A stretch of DNA of 64,000 bases from Astropecten irregularis (taxonomy: Eukaryota > Echinodermata > Asteroidea > Paxillosida > Astropectinidae): NCBI GenBank assembly GCA_963971285.1, contig OZ020258.1, positions 4,340,001 to 4,404,000 on the forward strand, given 5' to 3'. The notes under the pieces are model-generated. The model had not been told where the DNA came from. It made no database searches and was given only the letters and a program-made list of their open reading frames with translations. Shown here piece by piece: positions 12,525-24,500 of the stretch (position 1 is its first letter; every line of letters begins with the position of its first letter). The translations under genes were made by a program, and so were the position numbers.

Positions 12525-15500
12525 CTAGAAAACGCAAGAAACATTCCAAAGTTACCATTGGAAATTATTGGAAAGATGATCCTAAAACAATTATTTAACT
12601 AATGAGTCCCACAACACAGAGACAAAATAGATACCAGACGGTACATGTACGTAGGCCTACAATGCATTCGAAGACAGCAACTAGCTCAAGAACGATGAAT
12701 AATTTCCAGAATATCCAGAAACAGTTAGATTCATATACCAGTGGCCAAATTCATAGAGCTGCTTAGAACAAAAAATTGCTTAGCACAAAAATAGCTTGCC
12801 CAATAAAACAAACCACCATTGAAAATTCCATTTGATATTCATGGTCAGCGAACAACAGCCAAAGAAGAATTGCAAGTGATACACAACACACGGAAATTTT
12901 GTTGTTAATCCTGTTTTTACTAAAACAGATATGTCATGCTTAGCGAATTTTTGTGCTAAGCAGCTCTATGAAATTGTATAGAACGAGCAAAAATAAGATT
13001 ATAATTTCCAATTATTTATTCGAACTCCAAAATCGGAAGAGTAGCTAAATTATGGTACACTTAATTCCTGTACTTAAGGTCGATTTCACGATCATCAAGC
13101 CCTGCGATCGATCTTAACGATTTACGAAGGATAACCCATCGTAGGAGGCATATCCCACCGTAGGGCTTCAATGCATCAAAGGTCATATACGATTGATAGT
13201 AAGTTACGAAGAGTTTGGCGAAATCGACTCCTGAGTACATATCGGGACGGCTTAGGTACTTTTCTTTGAATGATTTGATAACAAACATCGAGCAAGAGGA
13301 AGGCAGGTACTCACTTTCATCTCAAGTCACTTAGCCGCTTCATGAAGATCAGTGAAATTGAAATAATAAGAACTATTGCAAAGGATAGAAGATTATGGAG
13401 ATCCATGGCCGCCAACGTTCTAGAAGAACAAGGCACTTGAAAATAGCTTTGTCTTTGAATTTGTCAATGAATTCATTTAATATGAAACTCACGGTGGTAG
13501 CATGCGATGCAGCAGTTGTTCGGTCTTGGTCTTCTCCCGACGAAGCTCCTCCGTACGTTCGTCCACAAGCTCCTCCAGATTGTTGGTGTAGCGCTCCATG
13601 ATGGCAATCATGTTATCCATAATGTTGGGCTTCCTTCGTTGAGAAACAAATCAAAGACATTGCTGATGCAATTTCACTGGTGCATTTTTGTTCAGTACCT
13701 CTATGGCACAATGCGGTTGACATTAATTTTGGAGGAAAATACAAAGTCTTTTACAAGTAAGAGAGCAAGTAATAAAATACTACAGAGGGCTCATAAACCA
13801 AAACAATGACATGAAATAAGGCTTAGAGTTATAGAAAGGCCTGGGCTGGATTTCACAAAGCACTAAGATTGATCTTAAGGTGAGTTGTTTAGTATCACCA
13901 TAGTGATTTGCATTGTGACATCACAATGTTGCTTAGCAATTAAGATGGATTCACACTTAAGATCAATCTTAGTTCTTCGTGAAATTGGCCCCTGGGGTTT
14001 CAAGAGTTTCAATCGTAGCAGGATCTTCCGTTAAGGCCACTAGTAGAAAGATTCTGCAAGGTTCGAAACATCAGGCCATCCTAACTAGAACCCTTAGCAT
14101 ATGTGAACGTAATTTGCTAAGATATACTGGGACAACGATGTGGGACTCACAGTCCTTTCTGGAGCGGGGCCAGCAGGGTGCGAGCCCCGAAGAAGTCCGG
14201 GCGATCTTCTGGTTCCTCGTGCCAGCATTCACGGATGGTCTTCAGTACACACTCCGGAGCATTCTCGTTCACTTCATTCAGTAGCGGCCGGAATGGTGGA
14301 ATAGAGCCAGCTTTTACCCTATCGATAATTTCTGCGATAAAACAATTTATCAATAAGACTTGAAGCTATGCATGATGCAAGTACTAAAAGAAAGGTCGGT
14401 TTGCGGTGACACCATATAATCTCTTCGGTGAGAGTGTGTGGTTCTGAGATCGAGACGAACCGTTGGTATTATCTAGACGTTCCGAACAGTGGGCTCTGTT
14501 CGTCCTCAGGAGAGTGACATTTTTATACTTAATACAAGAATAAGTGGAACATTTACAAAGACGACCAATTTAAAAAGGTAAAAGTTTTTAAATGTAACGA
14601 AAGCAAATTATTGTCTTTATCATAGACATTTTATATAGTTTCAAAAGTATCCAATATCTATTTCTGTTTAGATGATACTTATCAGTACAAGTAATTAACT
14701 GTTGCAAATTGCTCATCAACCAAAATTATGACCTAAAATTAAAAAAAAAAAATGATTAAAGAGTTTCGGTCCAACAAGATCTTTTAGCCTATGAGAAAAA
14801 TCTTGCTGGGATCAAAACATCAACCCCTTCTAACTCTAGCTAAACAAACTTCCATAATCTGACATAGAGCTAATATTAAATTCACCACGGATCATATCGT
14901 GGTCCTAAATGGGCCACTGACACCAAGCAGACTTTTCCTAGTTTGTGGGCTTACGTGGTTAATGAACAATACCTTCTGGTTCTTGCTCGTTGAAGCTGTA
15001 CGGCTGAGAGCGTGAGTACATCTCAGTCAGGATAACAGCAAAGGAGTACACGTCGCCCTTCCTGGTACCGCGTGCCGGTGAGTTCTTACCCATGCGAAGG
15101 AGCTCGGGAGCTCTCCACAGCAAATCTGTGGTTCGGACAAAAACCATGGGGCCAATTTCATAGAGCTGCTTAGCACACAAATTCGCTAAGCATGACATTT
15201 CTGTCTTAGTAAAATAAGGATTAACAACCAGATTTCCTTGTGTTGTGTATCACTTGCAATTGTTCTTTGGCTGTTGTTCGCTGACCATGAATATCAAATC
15301 GAATTTTTAATGGTAGTTTGTTTTATTGGGCAAGCTATTTTTGTGCTAAGCAATTTTGTTGTGCTAAGCACCTCTATGAAATTGGACCCTGACAATGGAC
15401 ATTTCTATTCCCAACTATCTCATTTTCTCATTCTAATAGTCTTTTGACTCAGTGGAATTAATCCAGTCACTTTCCTTTGAGCTTACTTGATGATTAACTT

Positions 15501-18500
15501 GACGTCGCATCCTCTTTGTGTGATATACCGATATACAATTCCTCAGGTTGCAGCATTGCTAATGCTGCGTGTATCTTAACAAATGATCCTTGCATATGGG
15601 CTATAGCGGTATATTAGTAGTTTCATGGATTCTGACTGCCAAAAGAACAGATATTTTACAATTTGGGACTTCACAAACTTAGGGCTGGGTCGCAGTCCCT
15701 CTGGGAATAACGGCATTTCTTTACGACTGGATGAAATGAAGAAAATAGCAACGAACTATAAAAAATGATCGCTGAAACTCACTCCTGCATCGCAAGTGTT
15801 CGTCCATGTCTGGGGGCTCGCCCTGTCCCTTCTTGAACTGTTCCAGGCCGTAGTCTGTGATCTGCAGCACCCAGCGGTTGTCCACTACGCAGTTGGAAGA
15901 CTTCAGGTTACCGTGTGACTCGATCTCCGAGGTGTGCAGATAGATCATACCCTTGACCAGATCGGCGATCAAGGACGCCAGGAACATGTTGTCCAGTTTG
16001 ATGTCATCATTCTCCAAGATATCCTATAGAAGAAAATAATAATTATAATCATCAAATAACCATAAGGAAAACTGACTGAATTTAAAGTTATAACATGTGA
16101 TTAAAATAATATCCCTGGTCACTGGGCTACATTTTACATTCCTGAAACCATCTCAACTCCCTGGGAAGTATACAGCCCTAGCTGCCCTGGCTGGTGTAAA
16201 ACGCACAAAGGCTAATCAAGCACACAGCAATCTCTACCCTCACATGTACCCATTTACACCTGGATGAAGAGGAGCAATATGTGACAAAGCGTTTTGCCCA
16301 AAGACGCATGCAACACTAGCCCATGGTTGGATTCGAACCCACAATCTATAGATAGACCTTGAGTGCGAAACACCAGACCACTAGGCATCCCACAAATAAT
16401 ATTTATAATTAATAGATAACCAGAGGTCGCATCCACAGTTTTCTGGTATGCCCTGAGGATTATTTTTCATACAAGGACGATTTTTTTTTCAATATTTTTC
16501 CTCAAAACATATAAGAGTAAAGTTCAGAGTTTACAAACATAATGTACATACGTATAGGCCTACAGTTTCACAACAAAAAAACTAATGCTTACAAACACCG
16601 AGCAATGACAACGAACTGACCACGTGTGACTTGAGCTTTGATCAGACAAGTTTTTTTTTTCGATGTAGGTATAGTAATTTTTCAAAATGTGTTCTTACCT
16701 GCAAGCTCCCCTTGGGGCAATACGTCATCAAGATGCAGATATGAGGTCGATCAATGCAAGCACCAATGAACTGGCACACGTTGTCATGGCGAACATCGCG
16801 CATCTGTCCAATCAGAAACGATTATTTTGTTAAAATTTGCATACGCAACATTGAATATTCATTAGCTCTAAACTACACTTGGGGCACATGGAATTGAAAC
16901 ACAGATTTAAACATCATAACGTCATTAACACGTTTCACTATAAATTAAAAGATTGAAAGATGCACAATGTACAATAAGAATTTGCTGAAGCGGGATTCGA
17001 ACCAGCGACCAACGGCGCTTTACCAACTGAGCTATCCAGCCCTACGATGACGGTGTCCCTTATAGTGAATTATCTTTGTTTGTTTGGCCGTCAGAAACCA
17101 TGAAACCACTCACATACCGCAATATCACAAGGATCATTAAGATGTACGCGCAACATTACCAATGCTGCAACCTGAGAAACAGTACATGGGGGGTAATTCA
17201 AAGAGGATGCGGCGTTTTAATCAAAATAATATCAAAATAACCACTAACTGGATTGATTAGTTAAGTCCCATGTGATTTTTTTTATAACAATGATTCCTCG
17301 AATATCATTTTAATCTCACAAGATCTCATTTGATGCTCACCGCTTTCAATTCCTTACGGACGTCCCGAGTTATGTCGATATGATTCTTGTTGACTGCTTT
17401 GATGGCACAAACGTTCCCCTACAGAGATAAAGAATAAATCGTGTTACACTTTAAGTTGACACGCATAGTTACATGTACCTTTCCTTTTGAATATTTCTTT
17501 TAATGATTGGAGTTAGGAGAGTAAGGCGTTTCGATCCCAGCAGGATTTTTATCGAAGGCTAAATGACAATTAGAGGACACGAAGTAAATAAAGATACACA
17601 TAAATGGATGAGAGTGTCAGAAATAGGCGACACAGCGACGAATTGGGGCTGGTCAAAAAGACTATAATTCTACATAATGTTTATAATTATTATCATGACT
17701 ATATTAGTGTAACGAGTACACTGGATAATGATATCCTTGTCCCTTATGATCAATACTTACGCGGTAGGTTCCAATCCTGGTGAAGATTTGCTGCGTCTCT
17801 TGGTTGGTAATGACAGATATAGTACTCATAACCTGAATGAAGACAGAACAAAACAAAGAAAATGTAGTAATGTGATTATATAGTGTAATGGCTAATTAGC
17901 TATTACAACCAGTATTTTTTCATCCTGTTTAAGGATTGGATAAGCGAATCTATTTTTTATCGATCCCACACAAAGGCATTTAGAGAGGTAAAGAAACAAC
18001 GAAATCTCAAAATCAATGCATCCTATGAAAAGAGGACGATTTGGGATATTTAAAAGATTCTGTAGGGTAAAATCCCAGAATAATTTGAGATAATGCAAAA
18101 CCCAGTTGATGATCCACTGATAATATTGACTCAATACTATACACACTCCAAAAAGGCCAATGGAGACCATTTTTTGATTGTTTTCGTTCTTTATTAACAT
18201 CTTCAGGGTGAAGATGAAGATGTTCTGAATGAAACAACGAAGTACAGAACAAAATAGTTGAATCAAAAATGGCTTCCATTAGCCTTTCTGGAGTGTGTAT
18301 AGAATTGAGATTAGGACTAAGAAAAGAACAATCAACAATACAATGATCGTATATGTATTTAGGCGTGAGTGGGAGTCGAACCCCAGCCACAGCAAGGGAA
18401 GTGTTCGTTATTTTACCATGCTTTTCATTGAGATTCCGGACTTGTTAGTTTCTCCACCTTTAGCCTGAACGTCATCAAAGTCAATCTTCCACACCAAGCT

Positions 18501-21500
18501 GTCCAACTCACCCTCGTACTTTCGCTTACTGCACAAAAAAGATGATAGTCCAATGTTAGAAAGAAAATTAAACAAACAAACAAACCAACAAACCAACAAA
18601 ATATAGCAAACAAACCAACAAACAAGCGAACACTATTTGCCTTAGTTTCTAATTCCAAAAAACCTAAAGGTACGCCTTCGTTTGTATTATTTGCCATATG
18701 AATGCTATTTAAACAATAATTATTTGTTTTATGTCAATGAGTGAACAAAGAACTTAAAATGACTGGAGCAGGATTCGAACCAGCGACCTTCGGAATACTG
18801 TATACCGGAGCTTTTACCAACTGAGCTATCCAGCCCTATGTTGATGGTGTCACTAAAAGTCAATTATCTTTGTTCGTTTGGCAGTCAGAAGCCACGAGAC
18901 CACTCGCATACAGCTATATCCCAAGGATCATTCATGATATGGGCAGCGTTGGCAATGCTGCAACCTGAGAAACAATACATGGGGGATTACTCAAAGAGGA
19001 TAGGGCTTTGTAATAGCAAACTTTGTTCAATCTACATAATGGGGAACATAATATTATTATAACGATATCTCAGTGGCTTGAGATTATTAGGGTACTTGTC
19101 GGAATGATCAATTCCTGTTTGAAAACACACGAGGAAAACGTTTCTCGTGGCATGGAATGCTGACAAAAATGTGAAAATACCTTGCTAATTAAAAGTGACA
19201 TTCAAATAGGAATACTATGGAGTTATGAAATGAAAAACAAACGAACCGGTAGAAGTAATATCCGATAGAGAGGAATAGAACCAACACGACTAGCGGCACG
19301 CCAACGCCAAAGTACAAACCGTATTCTGTGGAAACAACGGCAGACATGGTAGGGGTTAAATTCTGTAATATGACAAGCCTAGTCAAAGGCTTTGTCCAAA
19401 CATTTGGCTGTGACTGTGAATAACACGCGCACTTAATGACAGCCACTAGCCAGTGTCTGGTGTAGCCGTTTCCATAGACTTGTACATCGCTCGCAGCCAC
19501 AGCCAAAGTTTAAACACACGTTTATGTTTGTCCAATACTAACATGGCTGAGTGCCACTTCAGGTTAACGAACTGCTTGAAAGGAATAAGGCTTAACGAAG
19601 AAAATCGACAACATGCATTAGGCCAATATACAAATCATGATTAGGCTGAATCTCATTTGAAGTTTGATTTGAAGTATCATAGTGCAGGTAATAGATCTCA
19701 CCAATAAGAATTGATTTTTCATTTAAGATAGTTCTTGATTTAGTTCTTGTGAGATCGACCGACTAGTCACATTAGCAACATCTGAGCTGGACAGCTTGGC
19801 CTGACCACCGGGGATCGGCTCGGTAACTTACTCGGACAGAGTTCACCAAAGTATCCACACACGGGCATGTCGAGTGGAGGCCCCTTATCATTCGGCCAGT
19901 GGATATCAACATTGTAGTCTTCGGTCTTGTTGAAAGTCTGTAAAAGGGGGAAAACAATTCTTAAGATTCGCAAAATCTTGTTCATTATGTCCTAACACAA
20001 TTCTAGAAAGTATAGATTCTACTGAGGCTCATATTGAAAGTGGCAAGTAAAAACAAAAGGAAGCGATCGAAACCACCAAAAGTAACTGCGAGGAAAGCTT
20101 TCAAACTGAAATCGACTCCTGGGTTTAATCTCTCATTTCCCATCACTAGAGATATCATTGGGATATTTTTATGATAAACCTCATTGAACCGCATTGGTAT
20201 TTGGGACTTTTGAACCTCATTTATATATCAGACTATTGAACCTCATTGATATGTCACACTATTGAACCTCATTGATATGTCACATTATTGAGCCTCATTG
20301 GTATCTGGGACTATTGAGCCTCATCGATTATATCAGACTATTGAACCTCATTGTTTTTTTCACACTATTGAACCTCATTGATATATCAAGCTATTGAACC
20401 TTGTCGGTATCTCAAGCTATTGAACCTCATGGATACCCAAGACTATTGAGCCTCATAGGTATTCTGGTCTTTACTTCATTGATATCTCAGACTATTACCT
20501 CATTGCTATCTTGGTCTACTGAACCTCCTTGGTATATCTTGGTCTACTGAACCTCATTGGTACTTCAGACCATAAAGCCTCGTTAACCATATTGGACATA
20601 AATAACGTCTTAATATCTCTCACCCATGAGCCGTTCATAGTGCGAATGAATTCGCCCACACCGATCATAGCCGGATACCCAGGGAGCAAGCCGCTGTCAG
20701 CCTTGACTAGTTCATTCATGTCCAGCATGACGAAGCGAGATACACCGTCCAAGTTCTCATCTATCTGGTTGTTCAGCATTGACACACCTAGAAGGCGCAC
20801 ACAGTAAAATAAAGTGTAAGATTCCTGGGGTCAATTTCATAGAGCTGCTTAGCACACAAAAATCGCTAAGCATGACATTTCTGTCTTAATAAAAACAGGA
20901 TTAACAACCAAATTTCAATGTGTTGTGTATCACTTGCAATTGTTCTTTCGCTGACCATGAATATCAAATCGAATTTTCAATGGTGGTTTGTTATATTGGG
21001 CAAGCCATTTCTGTGCTAAGCATTTTTTTTTGTGTGCTAAGCATCTCTATGAAATTGGACCCTGTTGTGTTACGGTCAGTTTCGGTCAAGTGCAAATTTC
21101 GAGGTGACACCCAAGATGGCGGGAAAATGCCGCCTTCTTTTTTCATTCGTATGGTGACAACCTCATCTTATTCTAAAATCAAATTTGTGTGTGCAGGCTT
21201 GAGAGAGCTCTGCGAAATTTGGCATGAATTCCGGTTGAGGTTTGGTTTGATTTTGTTCCGGCCGGTTGACGTATTTTAACGTCTTGCGGTCTTTGTGGTC
21301 ATTGTCATGGTAGCCTGCTGGATGCCTTGCCTCATGGATACTTACTCTGGTACTCCATGTTCCTGACATTGTCAACAATTGACACGCCGTCGTACGGGTC
21401 TCCACCTTCGTCTAGAGTTGCCTTCAGAGCTTTGGCGAAGAGTATGGTAGCGTCGTACAGGAAGGCAGCGAAGGAATGGAACTGCAAATAGGTAACACAG

Positions 21501-24500
21501 AGAACTGGTTTGCCAACAGAACTACACTGTACTGATATTGCAACTGAGATGGTCGTGGATATAATGTACACGTTCAACATTTTATGTAGAGACATCAATG
21601 AAGGCAATATGTCCACAGGTAAATAATTAGCCTCACTCTTCTAGGCTGGGTACTAAAAGGAAAATTTGTTGTCTAAATAGAAGAAGATTGTGAAAGGCTT
21701 ACGTATCGGCCGGTGCCGAAGAATGGAGTGACTTGCACCGCCCGTTTAACGTCCCACATCCATCGTCTGTAGATGATGCTACTCTTTACTCCTTTGGGCG
21801 TTACAATCAGCACCGACTCGAAAGCCTTTGCCGCCTTTTCGTCTTCGTACGTACCCCAGCCGATATCTAGGAGATGGCAGAAACAAGGAGAATGATATAA
21901 AAACTACAATTCCAATGCTCATCTATCGGCATTTCCAAACAAGCTTGTCAACCATGCCAGTATTGGCTCATTTTTAAAGCAACGCATTCATGTGTAAAAC
22001 TTCTTGAAATAATATTACAAACGTTTCGCCATTTTGTCAATGGCGCCACGTGGAGATTTGAAACCATTTTTATGGGCATTTACGAAACGGCGGCTTAGGC
22101 TCCGTCCTGGCTTCGGCCATTCTGAAATAACGGTATCAAAAAAGAGGCTTTTGGCTGCGGTTCTGAAGTAGATTCTCTGGTTTGAAAAGGAAAACAGAGC
22201 TCCAGCTTCAACGTAATACTACAACATATAATTTCAGCTTATGGATGCCAGAGCCTGAGCCTCCGTTTCGTAAACGCCCTGTGTGTACAATGACAATGCA
22301 AAGCCAAACTCTTGGTGGCATCAAGCCGTACAGTGGATATCAATGAATGAAAGCCGGTTCCGGATTCGATGGCTATGGCTTGATATTATACACCCATCCG
22401 TCTATGGGAAGCCGTTGCCCGATTATGGTTCAAAGAGGAAATACAGGCTGCGTAAAGGATGACTTACAGTTCATGCTGTGCCAGTTCTGAGTGGTGCGCA
22501 TCTTGTGATCAATGGCCGTACCAATGATGGCGTAATCTCCGTTGTTCAATCCTTGGTCGAAAGCATCAATGGCGAAGGTTCGCAACTCATACACCTCACC
22601 CAAAAATATGTAGACTGTGAAAAGATCGAGAACAAATGCGATAAGTATTCCTGGCTCATTATGTCTTAGCATAGGTCTTATTGGAAGTTAAACAATTAAG
22701 AATATTATCGATTAAAGGGTGTCGATATTAATTCACGGTCCAGAAAAAAATCAAACTTTTCAATAATTTTGTGACCAATGTAGGCCTATATTTTTTGGAC
22801 AGATGTTTTCAAGTTTCAGTGCCGCGCTACCAAGAGTTTGTAACGCATTGGATCGACAAATTCCATACAATGTGATTGGCCACCGTGTTCCAAACTCTTG
22901 GAGACGCACTATTACGAATCGCCTTCGGGCCTTTTCGAAACGGAGGCTTAGGCTCAGGCTCCGGCACCATACCATTTCGTGAATCCATTCTCAAATAACG
23001 GGTACCAAAATAGAGGCTTTTGGATGCGTCTCGGAAGTAGATTCTCTGGTTTGAAAAGGAAAACAGAGCTTCAGCTTCAATGAAAAATCACAACCTTTAT
23101 TTTCAGCATATGGATGACGGAACCGAAGCCTGAGCGTGGCGATATTGGCCAAGAGGTCCAAAAATATGTTTGTCGTGGTATATCTACGTGCTTCAGGAGC
23201 GTTTAAACAATTTTGTGAGTGTGATTTGTTATACGTCAGTTAAATGTAAAAGTAAGGATTTATGAAATGATGACGTCATTACTTCTGGTGGTTTCCTTGG
23301 TGCGTTTGATGATATCTGGAAACGGGTTCGATGTACTGGCGTTGTATGGGATGAAGCCAGTCTCGAAAATCTCCTCGTGTTGGATAGTGATGTCATTTTC
23401 CTTGAACAGATCCACCACTGTGCTGTAGACCTGCCGCCAGACAGAGTGATTGCGAAGTACCACGGTGACCTTTCAAAAATTGAAGACAAAAACATATCAT
23501 CAATTGTTTTCATCAATCGTGGACCACTGTTGTTAATATATTAAATGCGAAAGCACATTACAGACTCGTCATCAAGTCTGATATCTGTATAGGGCCTATG
23601 TTTCCCCGATTTTGCAAATTGACACGCCTGGACCAAGCTTGAACTAAAGCCTAGCGTCTAGTGGCATTTAAAGGTAGTATCATACTTTGGTGGCATACCG
23701 TAAAAGAAATGTTCACAGATTTACCTTAAACTTACAGGGTATACACATGCATGGTGATGGTAGAAACATACCGTTAAAATTGTTCTGCCTTAAATGCTGT
23801 ATTTATCCAAAAAGAGTAAAACCACTGACAACAATTATTTTTGATTTTTTTTGGGGGGCACTGTTTTTCACTGTTTTCTCAAAAAGTGGGCACCGTATGG
23901 GACTGAAATGTTCACAGATGACTTTTACTGTATCTGTCTTGATATAATTGCCCATGAATCTGTTTTTCTTTGACAAAAACCAAAGTATGGTATTACCTTA
24001 ATCAAAATTAAATTAAAGAATTACAGGAAATGGCTGGAGGCCATTTCAAGTTTCGACTGGACAACGTTACTCGTCATAAAGTCGTTGTATTTTCATGTTA
24101 GGATTTGTCCAGAATTGATTGGCAATGCAGCCGACCTTATGACCAACATAAGAACTTGTGCATACCTGATCCCATTCAAACATCTGCATAGTTATGACCA
24201 AAGCATCTGCAATACGTCTACTTGGTGGTAAGGTCCGGACGTAGGTTGGATAGAGTTGTTTGTTAGATACTGCGGCTTCGTCACATCCCTGGATTATAGA
24301 AGACGACACATATAGACAGTAATTAAAGGTAAGTACAGGATTGGTAACATGCGGAAAATAATGTTAACATATTAACGTATAACTGTCATGATATGAAGAT
24401 GGTGCTAGTAGAAACATATCGTAAACCTGATATGGTAGTATTTATCCAGAAATTAGTAAAACAAAGACCGAAAACAGTTTTGATCTCGGGGTAAGGTCAA

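Noticed and set aside
18763..18836. Apparent tRNA gene (also at 16985, 36447, 40536 and 49893)
   Set aside because: A- and B-boxes are present but acceptor stems do not pair, and each unit continues into the same SINE body, so these are SINE heads.
19326..19370. Earlier acceptor (TTACAG) for cyclase exon 10
   Set aside because: It gives the wrong phase from exon 9; the CCACAG acceptor restores an uninterrupted frame.
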